Positions 1 through 8,140 are shown, counted from the first letter of the stretch. The stretch is DNA of 46,176 nt from Bradyrhizobium acaciae (GCF_020889785.1 NZ_JACMYK010000052.1:1-46176); one strand, 5' to 3'. Numbers and translations: made by a program. The notes: generated from the letters alone by a model not told the origin.

Positions 1-96
1 CGGCGCCATGTTGATCGGGTCCTGCAGCACGCTGCCGGTGAAGTTCTCCTTCGGCGCGCGACGGGTCGGCCGCGAGCCGGAAACGTGGATATCCAT
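1..96 (-). CDS. Cupin-domain protein, N-terminal part (cut by window edge)
   Basis: The minus strand encodes 32 codons from an ATG at 96 and runs off the left edge. The peptide begins MDIHVSGSRPTRRAPKENF and continues with FTGSVLQDPINMAP. This resembles the N-terminus of short single-domain cupins (the group often annotated as (R)-mandelonitrile lyase-like), which start with a substrate-binding strand before the metal-binding barrel. A good ribosome site, GAGGTAA, lies just upstream of the ATG. The gene is 23 bases downstream of the RraA-like gene on the same strand, so the two are probably co-transcribed. The metal-binding histidines lie outside the window, so the family call rests on the N-terminus only. 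Confidence 0.6.
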   Translation of the reverse strand, partial: MDIHVSGSRPTRRAPKENFTGSVLQDPINMAP

Positions 97-119
97 GGGG
101 TTACCTCGCTCTCTTGACG

Positions 120-818
120 TTATTTCTTGCTTGCGGCGTAACGCGCCTTGGTCTCGGCATTCATCGGATAGAGGCCGGGTAGCTGGGCGCCATTGTTCAC
201 CTCGTTGACGATCCAGGCTTCCATCCGCTCCTGCTCGGGTCCCTCGGCCAGCACATGGTCGAGGAAGGCCTGCGGGATCAGCACCGCGCCGTCCTGGTCG
301 GCCACGACGACGTCATTCGGAAACACGGCAACGCCGCCGCACCCGATCGGTTCGCCCCAGCCGACGAAGGTCAGGCCGGCGACCGACGGCGGCGCCGCGT
401 AGCCGTCGCACCAGACCGGCAGGCCGGTGCCGAGCACACCCTCGAGGTCACGCACCACGCCATCGGTGATCAGCGCCGCAACCCCGCGTTTGACCATGCG
501 CGCGCAGAGGATGTCGCCGAAAATGCCGGCGTCGGTGATGCCCATGGCATCGACCACGGCGATGCAGCCCGTCGGCATCGCCTCGATCGCGGTGCGGGTC
601 GAGATCGGCGACGACCAGGATTCCGGCGTCGCCAGGTCCTCGCGAGCCGGCACGAAGCGCAACGTGAAGGCGGGTCCGACCAGCCGCTTCTGCCCAGGCT
701 TCAGCGGCTTGGTGCCGCGCATCCAGATGTTTCGCAGGCCCTTCTTGAGCAGGACGGTGGTGATGGTGGCGGTGGACACGTGCGACAGCGTCGCGATCGC
801 CTCGGTGGACAGTGACAT
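120..818 (-). CDS. RraA-family protein (aldolase/demethylmenaquinone methyltransferase-like)
   Basis: This 232-residue protein belongs to the RraA/HMG-aldolase fold. The signature GDILCARMVKRG starts near residue 101 and is followed by TDGVVRD, whose Arg-Asp pair at about 123-124 forms the substrate and metal site in the aldolase members. RraA proteins of E. coli inhibit RNase E, but many alphaproteobacterial homologues are 4-hydroxy-4-methyl-2-oxoglutarate or oxaloacetate aldolases; the sequence does not decide between them. The start MSLSTEAIATLSHVS at 818 is chosen over an upstream ATG at 929 because family alignment begins there and a GGAG lies 12 bases upstream. It is followed closely by the cupin gene and is divergent from the 5-oxoprolinase genes. 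The C-terminus ends normally. Confidence 0.85.
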   Translation of the reverse strand: MSLSTEAIATLSHVSTATITTVLLKKGLRNIWMRGTKPLKPGQKRLVGPAFTLRFVPAREDLATPESWSSPISTRTAIEAMPTGCIAVVDAMGITDAGIFGDILCARMVKRGVAALITDGVVRDLEGVLGTGLPVWCDGYAAPPSVAGLTFVGWGEPIGCGGVAVFPNDVVVADQDGAVLIPQAFLDHVLAEGPEQERMEAWIVNEVNNGAQLPGLYPMNAETKARYAASKK

Positions 819-912
819 CTGGAAAGCTTGCTCCGATGGGAGGAAAAGACCGGCGCATGTTGCCGGGCGAAGGCGCTGCGTCAAGGGCTGCGCGAAAATG
901 CTGCGATCATCT

Positions 913-941
913 AAATTTATCGCCGGCATGCCGATTAATTT
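913..941. promoter_or_regulatory. Imperfect palindrome between divergent genes (candidate operator)
   Basis: An AT-rich inverted repeat, AAATTTATCG, nine bases, then CGATTAATTT (9 of 10 arm positions complementary), lies between the divergent RraA-like gene and pxpB. It stands out in an otherwise GC-rich region and is placed where a regulator could control either direction. No regulator gene is adjacent, so the binding factor is unknown. Confidence 0.3.
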
Positions 942-1031
942 ATTGAAGTTGCTGTATCATTTTGCACGAAGCGAATTCCGTTTTGGATCGAAACACGCTA
1001 GCTTGATGGCCGACGAAGCCCGCTTGATCCA

Positions 1032-1763
1032 ATGGCCGAACCCTTAAGTCCTCCCCGCCTTTTGCCGAGTGGCGACAGCGCCATCACGGTGGAATTCAGC
1101 CGCACCATCGACAACGCCGCCAACCGGCGCGTGCTGGCACTCGACCGCGTGATCGCGGCCGAGCCGATCGCCGGCGTCACCGAGACCGTGCCGACCTATC
1201 GCTCGCTGCTGGTGCATTACGATCCCGTGCAGATCGGCTTCGACGCGCTCGGCGAGCAACTGCTCGCGCGCGCCGCCAAGGCGCCGCCGACCGAGACCGG
1301 CACGCGGCGCTGGCGCATTCCCGTCGCCTATGGCGGCGAGCACGGCATCGATCTTGAGGACGTCGCGAAGGCGCTCGGAACCACTCCGGACGAGATCGTG
1401 GCACGCCACGTCGCCGGCGACTATCGCGTCGCCATGATCGGCTTCACGCCGGGCTGGTCTTATCTCAGCGGGCTAGAGACGTTCCTGCACATGCCCCGGC
1501 GCAAGGACCCGCGGCTCCTGACTCCCGCCGGCACGATCTCGATCGGCGGCATCCAGACCGGCGTGCAATGCCTGGCCGGCCCGAGCGGCTGGCACCTGCT
1601 CGGCCGTACCCCGGTGAGAACCTACCAATTGCATCGCGATCCGACCTTCCTGCTGGAGCCGGGCGACGCCATCACCTTCACGGCGGTCGATGCCAAGACC
1701 TTTGCGGAACAGGACCGCGCCGCCGATGCCGGCGAGTTCGTCGCAGAACTGGTGCGGCCATGA
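1032..1763 (+). CDS. pxpB: 5-oxoprolinase subunit PxpB (allophanate hydrolase subunit 1 family)
   Basis: This 243-residue protein carries the carboxyltransferase domain 1 (AHS1/KipI) signature across its length: LLPSGDSAITVEFS at the N-terminus, IPVAYGGEHGIDLEDVA in the middle, then FTPGWSYLSGL, a histidine-containing HMPRRKDPR stretch, and the conserved GGIQTGVQCLAGPSGWHLLG. Together with PxpA and PxpC it forms the ATP-dependent prokaryotic 5-oxoprolinase, which opens 5-oxoproline to L-glutamate in the cytoplasm. The stop codon overlaps the ATG of pxpC by four bases (ATGA), and pxpA follows, so the three genes form an operon. The ATG at 1032 gives the usual family length. The alternative label, allophanate hydrolase subunit 1, is an older name for the same family; the presence of pxpA makes 5-oxoprolinase the better call. 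Confidence 0.92.
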   Translation: MAEPLSPPRLLPSGDSAITVEFSRTIDNAANRRVLALDRVIAAEPIAGVTETVPTYRSLLVHYDPVQIGFDALGEQLLARAAKAPPTETGTRRWRIPVAYGGEHGIDLEDVAKALGTTPDEIVARHVAGDYRVAMIGFTPGWSYLSGLETFLHMPRRKDPRLLTPAGTISIGGIQTGVQCLAGPSGWHLLGRTPVRTYQLHRDPTFLLEPGDAITFTAVDAKTFAEQDRAADAGEFVAELVRP

Positions 1764-2793
1764 GCAAGCTCGTCGTCACCTCGATCGGCCCGGCAAGCTC
1801 GGTACAGGACGGCGGGCGTCCGGGCTCGCAACGCTATGGCCTGGTGCCGAGCGGCGCGATGGATCGGCTGTCGCTGGCTGCGGCAAACACGCTGGTCGGC
1901 AATGAGCTGCTTGCCGCCGCCGTCGAAATCGGCCCGTTCGGCGCCAGCTTCACCGCGCGCGGCGGTGCGGTGCGGGTCGGGCTCGCCGGCGCCTCACGCA
2001 ATGCGGATATCGGCGGCCGGCCGGTCGCGTTCGACAGTTCGGCGACGCTCGCCGAAGGCGAGACGCTCAATCTCGGCTTCGCCCGCGGCGGCTCGTTCAG
2101 CTATCTCGCGATCGAGCACGGCATCGAGGGCGAACCGATGTTCGGCAGCCTCGCGGTCAACGCCCGCGCAGGGCTCGGCAGCCCCTACCCGCGGCCGCTG
2201 CAAAGCGGCGACGAGTTGAAGACGCAGGCCGCGAGCGGCATAGCCGAGCGCCGCATCGAATTGCCGGCCTCGAACGACGCGCCGATCCGGATCGTGTTCG
2301 GCCCGCAGGACGACGAGTTCGCCGATGAAAGCAAGAGGCTGCTCACCGACAGCGAGTGGAAGATCTCGGCCACCAGCGACCGCATGGGCTACCGCCTCGA
2401 AGGTCCCGCCATCAAGCACCTCGACGGCCACAACATCGTCTCCGACGGCACCGTGAACGGCAGCATCCAGGTGCCGGGCAACGGCCAGCCGATCGTGCTG
2501 ATGCCGGATCGCGGCACCAGCGGCGGCTATCCGAAGATCGCAACCGTGATCACGGCGGATTTCGGCCGCTTCGCGCAGATCTCGGCCGCCGGCCGTTCCG
2601 CTTCAAGGCGGTGACGATCGCGGAAGCGCAAGCCGAGGCGATCAAGTTTCACGCGCTGCTGCGTTCCCTGCCCGATCGTCTCCGCGGCATCGAGGACTTT
2701 GGCCTCAACGTCGAGGCGCTGAAGGATGCTAATGTTGCAGGCCAGGCGGTCAGCGCCATCGACGCCGTGACCTGGCAAGTCGCGGTACCCTAG
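1760..2793 (+). pseudogene. pxpC: 5-oxoprolinase subunit PxpC, frameshifted near the 3' end
   Basis: From the ATG at 1760 the frame encodes an AHS2/biotin-dependent carboxyltransferase protein: SIGPASSVQDGGRPG, RYGLVPSGAMDRLSLAAAN, then NGSIQVPGNGQPIVLMPDRG and GGYPKIATVI. It reads QISAAGRSASRR and stops at 2614. The expected C-terminus, PFRFKAVTIAEAQAEA through to TWQVAVP, continues without break in another frame to the stop at 2793. At the junction the sequence GGCCGTTCCGC would restore the frame if it were GGCCGTCCGTTCCGC, which suggests loss of one copy of a CCGT tandem repeat; the repaired length would be about 345 residues. The upstream part up to about 2595 looks fully conserved. The shift is either a genuine recent mutation or an assembly error. 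If genuine, the last 60 or so residues are lost. Confidence 0.85.
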
Positions 2794-2841
2794 AGCATGA
2801 TCCGGAAAAGTGTGAAGCGGTTTTCCGAAAAGATCATGCTC
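2793..2841. repeat. Dispersed palindromic intergenic repeat (family A, copy 1)
   Basis: The stretch starts GAGCATGATC, carries GGAAAAG and later TTTTCCGAAAAG, and ends GATCATGCTC, so its two halves are complementary and would fold into a long hairpin. The core matches a second copy at 15732-15776 in the opposite orientation. It begins at the last base of the pxpC stop codon and lies between pxpC and pxpA. Elements of this type are scattered between genes in Bradyrhizobium and relatives. It could modulate message stability within the pxp operon. Confidence 0.85.
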
Positions 2842-2879
2842 AAACAAAAGAGCCAACAGCAACAAACGGATCGATCGTC

Positions 2880-3653
2880 ATGACCTCAACCATCGACCTC
2901 AATTGCGATCTCGGCGAAAGTTTTGGGCCCTGGGAAATGGGCAATGACGCCGCGATGATCGAGCTTGCGACTTCGGTCAACGTCGCCTGCGGTTACCATG
3001 CCGGCGACGCCGACATTATGCGCAAGACGGTCGAGCTCGCGAAGGCGCGCGGCGTCAGCGTCGGCGCCCATCCCGGCTACCGCGATCTGCACGGCTTTGG
3101 CCGCCGCCCGGTGCCCGGGCTGACATCGTCGGAAATCGAGAACCTTGTCGCCTATCAGATCGGCGCACTGCAGGCGATCGCGACTGCGGCCGGCCACAAG
3201 GTCACCCATGTGAAGGCGCATGGCGCGCTGTCCAACGTCGCCTGCGAGGACGACATGACGGCCAAGGCGATCGCCAATGCGATCAAGGCCGTCGATCGCA
3301 ATCTGATCTTCGTGGTGCTCGCCAACTCGAAACTGGTGCGCGCGGGTGAAGCCGCCAATCTGCGGATGGCGCATGAAGTGTTTGCCGACCGTGCCTACGA
3401 GGACGACGGCAATCTGGTGTCGCGCAAGAAGCCCGGCGCGGTGCTGCACGATCCGAAGGCGATCGCCGAACGCGTGGTGCGCATGGTGCAGGACGGCGCT
3501 GTCGTCTCGGTCACCGGCAAGGTGATCAAGATGCAGACCGATACCGTCTGCATCCATGGCGACACGCACGGCGCCGTCGAGATCGCGCGCGGCCTGCGCG
3601 AGGCGCTGAAGCAGGCGGGCATTGCGGTTGCGCCGTTCAAGACTGCGCACTGA
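2880..3653 (+). CDS. pxpA: 5-oxoprolinase subunit PxpA (LamB/YcsF family)
   Basis: This 257-residue protein is a full-length LamB/YcsF family member. It opens with IDLNCDLGESFGPWEMGND, followed by NVACGYHAGDADIMRKTV, VGAHPGYRDLHGFGRRP, VKAHGALSN and a C-terminal QTDTVCIHGDTHGA motif with the metal-ligand-like Asp and His residues. PxpA is the subunit required with PxpB and PxpC for ATP-dependent cleavage of 5-oxoproline to glutamate. It is the last gene of the pxpB-pxpC-pxpA set, separated from pxpC by 86 bases that hold a palindromic repeat. A likely terminator follows 22 bases after the stop. Start choice is supported by the conserved N-terminus beginning right after the ATG. Confidence 0.93.
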   Translation: MTSTIDLNCDLGESFGPWEMGNDAAMIELATSVNVACGYHAGDADIMRKTVELAKARGVSVGAHPGYRDLHGFGRRPVPGLTSSEIENLVAYQIGALQAIATAAGHKVTHVKAHGALSNVACEDDMTAKAIANAIKAVDRNLIFVVLANSKLVRAGEAANLRMAHEVFADRAYEDDGNLVSRKKPGAVLHDPKAIAERVVRMVQDGAVVSVTGKVIKMQTDTVCIHGDTHGAVEIARGLREALKQAGIAVAPFKTAH

Positions 3654-3675
3654 GAAGCGAACACATCTCATCAGC

Positions 3676-3703
3676 AAGGGCCGGCCGCAGCGCCGGTCCC
3701 TTT
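3676..3703 (+). terminator. Probable terminator of the pxp genes
   Basis: AAGGGCCGGC, a short loop CGCA, then GCCGGTCCCTTT form an inverted repeat with one mismatch, followed by only a short T-run. It sits 22 bases after the pxpA stop codon. Confidence 0.55.
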
Positions 3704-3804
3704 AGATTCCGTTAAGAACCTTCTTAAACCCAAACTTGCCGTTTGATTGCTAGGTGCAGCTTCCGAGCCTTTGATTGTCCTCTCAGGAAATTGGGTACGA
3801 AAGC

Positions 3805-4227
3805 ATGTTCCGCACCAGCCTCTCCCTTGCCATTGCCGCGGTTGCTACGGCCGCCTTCACAAGCGCAGCGTCCGCCGGCTGCTACAGCTGCTATACGCCG
3901 CCGCCCCAGCCCTGCACGACCTGCTATCAGGTGCAGACCGTGCCGCCGCAATATCGCACGGTGCAGGAAACCGTGATGGTGTCGCCGGGCCGCGTCATCG
4001 CGCATCGCACGCCGGCGCAGTATCGTACCGTGATGGTGCCGAAGACCGTGATGGTCGCGCCCGAAGGCGTCGACTATGAGCGCATCCCGCCGCAATACGC
4101 CACCCAGGAGCGCACCCAGATGGTCTCGCCGGGCTATTCCTACTACGCGCCTGTTCAGCAGACCTGCAGCACCTGCGGCGGCGGTTACGGTTTCGGCTAC
4201 GGGTATGGTCGCGGCTACGGCTACTGA
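3805..4227 (+). CDS. Secreted repeat protein rich in Tyr, Gly, Pro and Cys
   Basis: This 140-residue protein begins with a clear signal peptide (MFRTSLSLAIAAVATAAF, cleavage expected after ASA). The mature part starts with a Cys-rich stretch (CYSCYTPPP, CTTCYQ). It then carries three degenerate repeats of about 23 residues, each with P-P/A-Q-Y and T/Q-V/M-M-V-(S/A)-P: PPQYRTVQETVMVSPG, PAQYRTVMVPKTVMVAPEG and PPQYATQERTQMVSPG. It ends with a CSTC pair and a Gly-Tyr tail. This suggests an envelope or surface protein; the function is not known. The ATG at 3805 is preferred to an upstream ATG at 3775 because it begins the signal peptide. It is monocistronic, with a strong terminator 23 bases after the stop. 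No catalytic motif is visible. Confidence 0.8.
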   Translation: MFRTSLSLAIAAVATAAFTSAASAGCYSCYTPPPQPCTTCYQVQTVPPQYRTVQETVMVSPGRVIAHRTPAQYRTVMVPKTVMVAPEGVDYERIPPQYATQERTQMVSPGYSYYAPVQQTCSTCGGGYGFGYGYGRGYGY

Positions 4228-4249
4228 TCTATCAGCATCCAGCTGACAC

Positions 4250-4284
4250 AAAGCCGCCGCCTGAGGACATCGGGCGGCGGCTTT
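4250..4284 (+). terminator. Rho-independent-type terminator
   Basis: AAAGCCGCCGCC and GGCGGCGGCTTT form a perfect 12-base-pair stem with an 11-base loop, 23 bases after the stop of the repeat-protein gene. Because the arms begin with A and end with T it could also work for the minus-strand small gene ending at 4302. Confidence 0.8.
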
Positions 4285-4301
4285 GCAGTTCTTTCAGGGC
4301 C

Positions 4302-4454
4302 TCAGAACGGGTGGACGGACAGCGTGCCGAACACGATGGCGGCGATCACCGCAAACGCGCTGTAAAGCGCCGCAGTCTGAATTCCGGTCCCGGACTTCCT
4401 GGATATTTGTCGCGCGTAAAAGTGCAGGCGGGCTTCCGCCGATAGTTCGCGCAT
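4302..4454 (-). CDS. Small single-span membrane protein, 50 residues
   Basis: From the ATG at 4454 the minus strand encodes MRELSAEARLHFYARQISRK, then a segment TGIQTAALYSAFAVIAAIVF that looks like one membrane span, ending GTLSVHPF. A GGAG lies eight bases before this ATG, which supports it over an upstream ATG at 4508 with no ribosome site. The positively charged N-terminal half would stay in the cytoplasm. The protein is of unknown function; similar tiny one-span proteins, some annotated as Flp-pilin-like, are common in Bradyrhizobium. It shares the convergent terminator at 4250-4284 with the upstream plus-strand gene. Confidence 0.55.
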   Translation of the reverse strand: MRELSAEARLHFYARQISRKSGTGIQTAALYSAFAVIAAIVFGTLSVHPF

Positions 4455-4718
4455 GGTCGATCTCCAACGCCCCATTCTCGGGCATATGGAATATCGTTCG
4501 CGCGGCAATTCAAGCGGGTGGCAAAAATAGCGATGCCGCCCCCTCGGGGAACCCGGTTCCCAGAGGAATATTCTTCCTCGCGGGTTGGTCCGAGAATCTT
4601 ATTCGTCGCAATTCGAGGCGTCGGGAACCCGCACCAATCCCACAACAACCGAAAATCTCGAAAACAACCCCATGCAAAGTAGTCCGAGGTGTATATCTGG
4701 GCGCGGCCGCAGCCGCAT

Positions 4719-5876
4719 TCAGGGCTTCCAGCGCCGGATCTTGAACGCCGCCAGATGGCCCGGAACGTCGGCCGGATCGAACGGTGGGCCTGCGAACGCG
4801 CCGATGGCGTGGGAGGGGCCTGCCGGGTGGCCTGACGCAGCGTCGTAGAGGTCTGGCCGGAACACCGCCATGGCAGCCTTCAACGCCTCCGGTCGGTACG
4901 GCGTCTGGCCCCAGCGAACCATCTGCGCGTAGAGCCAGGCCGCCTGCCCCGGGTCCGGCCGCGCGGCTGCCTCACGCCCGACCAGCAGATAGCGATTGCT
5001 CTCGCGCATCGTGCCGTCCGGCGAGATCTTCAGCCGGCCATCGAGCGTGCGCTGGATGACGCTGGCATCGACGCCGAGCCGCTCGGGCTGCGCCAGCATC
5101 CGCGCGACCTCGGGCCGGTTCTCCGGCTGCTCGATGAAATCAGCAGCGCGCAGATGCGCACGGACCAGCGCCACGACGACATCGGGATGCTTCTCCGACC
5201 AGCTCTCGCGCACGGCCAGCACCTTTTCGACCGCGCTGAGCAGGATGTCGGAGACGAAGTGCAGGATGTGGCCGACGCCGAGATCGACCGCGATCGAATT
5301 CCAGGGCGCGCCGACGCAGAACGCGTCGACCTGACCGTTGGCGAGACTGTCGACCATGTAGGGCGGCGGCAGCACCACGAGCTGCACGTCCTCGTCGGGA
5401 TCGACGCCGCCGGCAGCCATCCAGAACCGCAATTGATAATTGTGGGTCGAGAACGGGAAGGTCATGCCGAAGGTCAGCGGCTCCGCCCCGCTCTTGCGCC
5501 GTTTTGCAACCACGCGGGCGAGCGCCTGCGAGGTCGCCATCGGATCGAAGCGGTCGCCGTCGATTTCCGCCATCAGCGCTGCGTGCAGCGCCGGCGACAC
5601 CGTGATGGCGTTGCCGTTGAGCCCGAGATTGAAGGGTGCTGCGATCGGCACCTTGACGTGGCCGAGCCCGAGGTGTGATGCGATCGCCACCGGCGCCAGC
5701 AGATGCGCGGCATCGAACAGGCCGATGTTGAGCTTGTCGCGAACATTCGACCACGACACCTCGCGCACCAGCGTGATGTCGAGGCCCTCAGTCGCGGCAA
5801 ATCCCTTGTCGACGGCGACGATCAATGCGGCGGCGTCGACCAGCGGAATGAACCCGATGCGCAAGGGTGTGGTCAT
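4719..5876 (-). CDS. nasS: NasS-type nitrate/nitrite sensor (NrtA/CmpA-like, no signal peptide)
   Basis: This 385-residue protein is a CmpA/NrtA-family periplasmic-binding-fold protein: it starts TTPLRIGFIPLVDAAALIVA and continues with LDITLVREVSWSNVRDKL, FDAAHLLAPVA and NLGLNGNAITVS. It has no signal peptide or lipobox, unlike transport-linked NrtA. The N-terminus overlaps the stop codon of an ANTAR-domain regulator gene by four bases. A cytoplasmic NrtA-like protein coupled to an ANTAR protein is the arrangement of NasS/NasT. In the known system NasS binds nitrate or nitrite and, when empty, holds NasT inactive. The nitrate assimilation enzymes are not in the window, so the targets must lie elsewhere. 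An ABC-transporter role is less likely because no permease or ATPase genes are adjacent. Confidence 0.85.
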   Translation of the reverse strand: MTTPLRIGFIPLVDAAALIVAVDKGFAATEGLDITLVREVSWSNVRDKLNIGLFDAAHLLAPVAIASHLGLGHVKVPIAAPFNLGLNGNAITVSPALHAALMAEIDGDRFDPMATSQALARVVAKRRKSGAEPLTFGMTFPFSTHNYQLRFWMAAGGVDPDEDVQLVVLPPPYMVDSLANGQVDAFCVGAPWNSIAVDLGVGHILHFVSDILLSAVEKVLAVRESWSEKHPDVVVALVRAHLRAADFIEQPENRPEVARMLAQPERLGVDASVIQRTLDGRLKISPDGTMRESNRYLLVGREAAARPDPGQAAWLYAQMVRWGQTPYRPEALKAAMAVFRPDLYDAASGHPAGPSHAIGAFAGPPFDPADVPGHLAAFKIRRWKP

Positions 5877-6469
5877 TTGAGCAGCTCCGACGCCGTTAGG
5901 ATCGATTGCGCGATCTCGCCGATCTTCTTCTTCTCGCGCATCGCGGTCGAACGCATCAGCACGTAGGCCTCCTCCTCGGTCAGCCCCTTCACCTTCATCA
6001 GGATGCCCTTGGCGCGGTCGATCACCTTGCGCTCCTCCAGCGCATGCTTGGTGCGGTCGAGCTCGTCCTGCAGCTTGGCGAAGGCTTTGAAGCGGGAGAC
6101 GCAGAGATCGAGGATCGGCTTCATCCGCTCCTTCTTGAGGCCGTCGACGATGTAGGCGGAGACGCCCGCCTCCACCGACGCCTGGATCGAGGCGGCGTCG
6201 CTCTGGTCGACGAACATCGCGATCGGCCGGCGCACGGCACGGCTGACCTGGAACATCTGTTCCAGCACGTCGCGGCTGGGGTTCTCGAGGTCGATGACGA
6301 TGATCTCGGGGTCGAGCGCATAGATCCGCGAGAGCAGGCTCTGCATCTCGCTGATATGGACCACGTCCGTGTAGCCCGCCTCCCGCAGTCCCTCCTCGAG
6401 GATGGCCGCACGGATCGGGCTCTCGTCGACGATGACGATCTTGGGAGACGATTCTGCGCTCATCGACAA
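5873..6469 (-). CDS. nasT: NasT-type ANTAR antitermination regulator
   Basis: This 198-residue protein has a receiver-like N-terminal domain (IVIVDESPIRAAILEEGL, then IIVIDLENPSRDVLEQMF with the presumed acceptor aspartate) and a C-terminal ANTAR RNA-binding domain (ERKVIDRAKGILMKVKGL, then EEEAYVLMRSTAM). ANTAR proteins bind paired hexaloop hairpins in leader RNAs and prevent termination. With the overlapping nasS gene this is the NasS/NasT pair, which in Bradyrhizobium and Azotobacter controls nitrate assimilation, and in Bradyrhizobium also nosZ. It is transcribed away from rimO, with 113 bases between the two starts. The gene order nasT-nasS with a four-base overlap indicates coupled translation. 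Confidence 0.87.
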   Translation of the reverse strand: MSMSAESSPKIVIVDESPIRAAILEEGLREAGYTDVVHISEMQSLLSRIYALDPEIIVIDLENPSRDVLEQMFQVSRAVRRPIAMFVDQSDAASIQASVEAGVSAYIVDGLKKERMKPILDLCVSRFKAFAKLQDELDRTKHALEERKVIDRAKGILMKVKGLTEEEAYVLMRSTAMREKKKIGEIAQSILTASELLK

Positions 6470-6582
6470 CTCTTAAGCCCCGGCAACCGCATCCATATCA
6501 TGCCGGAAGGCCCGGGAAAGGGTTGTAATTCTCGGCAATTGGGACTAGCTCCTGCCCATCAATCAGGCAGATTTGGGACGAT

Positions 6583-7908
6583 ATGCAAGAGGCCGCCGCG
6601 CCGAAAGTGAGCTTCGTGTCCTTGGGATGCCCCAAGGCGCTGGTCGATTCCGAGCGCATCATCACGAGGCTGCGCGCGGAGGGCTATGAGCTCGCGCGCA
6701 AGCATGACGGCGCCGACATCGTGATCGTCAACACCTGCGGCTTCCTCGACAGCGCCAAGCAGGAATCGCTCGCCGCAATCGGCGAGGCCATGGCCGAGAA
6801 CGGCAAGGTCATCGTCACCGGCTGCATGGGCGCGGAGCCTGAGCAGATCGAGAGCGCCTATCCCGGCGTGCTCTCGATCACCGGACCGCAGCAATATGAG
6901 AGCGTGCTGGACGCCGTGCATCGCGCGCTGCCGCCGGCGCACAACCCGCATCTCGACCTGGTGCCGCCGCAGGGCGTCAAGCTGACGCCGCGGCACTACG
7001 CCTATTTGAAGATTTCCGAAGGCTGCAACAACCGCTGCAGCTTCTGCATCATTCCGAAGCTGCGCGGCGACCTGGTGTCGCGGCCGGCCAATGACGTGCT
7101 GCGCGAAGCCGAGAAGCTGGTGAAGGCCGGCGTCAAGGAACTGCTCGTCATCTCGCAGGACACCTCGGCCTATGGCGTCGACCTGAAATACGCCGAGAGC
7201 CCGTGGCAGGATCGCAGCGTGCGCGCGAAATTCTTCGACCTCGCCAAGGAGCTCGGCGAGCTCGGCGCCTGGGTGCGGCTGCAATATGTCTATCCCTACC
7301 CGCATGTCGACGAGGTCATCGGCCTGATGACCGAGGGCAAGGTGCTGCCCTATCTCGACATCCCGTTCCAGCATGCGAGCCCCGATGTGCTGCGCGCGAT
7401 GAAGCGTCCGGCCGCACAGGAGAAGACGCTGGCGCGGATCCAGAAATGGCGCGAGCAATGCCCCGAGTTGACGCTGCGCTCAACCTTCATCGTCGGATTC
7501 CCCGGCGAGACCGATGCCGACTTCGCCTATCTGCTCGACTGGCTCGATGAAGCTGGCATCGACCGCCTCGGCTGCTTCAAATACGAGCCGGTCGCCGGCG
7601 CCACGTCGAACGCGATTGCCAATGCCGTGCCCGACGAGGTCAAACACGAGCGCTGGAACGCGCTGATGGCGCGGCAGCAGAAGATCTCGGCCCGGCGCCT
7701 GAAGCACAAAGTCGGCACCCGCCAGCAGGTGATCATCGACGAGGTCGGCCCGACGGTGGCCAAAGGCCGGTCAAAGGCGGACGCGCCTGAGATCGACGGC
7801 GCCGTCTATCTCACCAGCCGCCGCCCGCTCAAGGTCGGCGAGATCGTCACCGCCAAGATCGAGCGCTCCGACCAGTACGACCTGCACGGCAGCGTCGCCG
7901 GATTCTGA
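6583..7908 (+). CDS. rimO: Ribosomal protein S12 methylthiotransferase RimO
   Basis: RimO adds a methylthio group to an aspartate of ribosomal protein S12. The 441-residue protein has the N-terminal UPF0004 domain with cluster cysteines at 16, 52 and 81 (FVSLGCPKALVDSE, NTCGFLDSAKQE, VTGCMG). A radical-SAM CxxxCxxC follows at 148-155 (ISEGCNNRCSFCIIPKLRG). A C-terminal TRAM domain ends YDLHGSVAGF. The SLGCPKALVDSE signature separates RimO from MiaB. The length is normal for the family and the ATG at 6583 is four codons upstream of conserved sequence. It is divergent from nasT and is the last recognisable core gene before the accessory stretch. Confidence 0.95.
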   Translation: MQEAAAPKVSFVSLGCPKALVDSERIITRLRAEGYELARKHDGADIVIVNTCGFLDSAKQESLAAIGEAMAENGKVIVTGCMGAEPEQIESAYPGVLSITGPQQYESVLDAVHRALPPAHNPHLDLVPPQGVKLTPRHYAYLKISEGCNNRCSFCIIPKLRGDLVSRPANDVLREAEKLVKAGVKELLVISQDTSAYGVDLKYAESPWQDRSVRAKFFDLAKELGELGAWVRLQYVYPYPHVDEVIGLMTEGKVLPYLDIPFQHASPDVLRAMKRPAAQEKTLARIQKWREQCPELTLRSTFIVGFPGETDADFAYLLDWLDEAGIDRLGCFKYEPVAGATSNAIANAVPDEVKHERWNALMARQQKISARRLKHKVGTRQQVIIDEVGPTVAKGRSKADAPEIDGAVYLTSRRPLKVGEIVTAKIERSDQYDLHGSVAGF

Positions 7909-8140
7909 CGCGAATACGCTGCTGCACTCGGCCGTGCATTCATAAACCGGCGGTGAAATCCGCTTCGCTCCGATACCGACCTCCTTTGCGCAAGCGCAGC
8001 AAATGTCGCGATGGGCCAGCAGCGGACATTGAGAGCACCCGATACGAGTATTTCGCTCCCCCTGAGAATTGCGTGACTTGATAGAGGGAAAATGGTGCGT
8101 ATGCTCGGCCAAGCATCTCTGTCGCCTCTGGGAACAAACA

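Noticed and set aside
4283..4744. Plus-strand open frame of 153 codons after the repeat-protein terminator
   Set aside because: It starts within the terminator's 3' side and is antisense to the small membrane protein; its composition is that of a chance frame.
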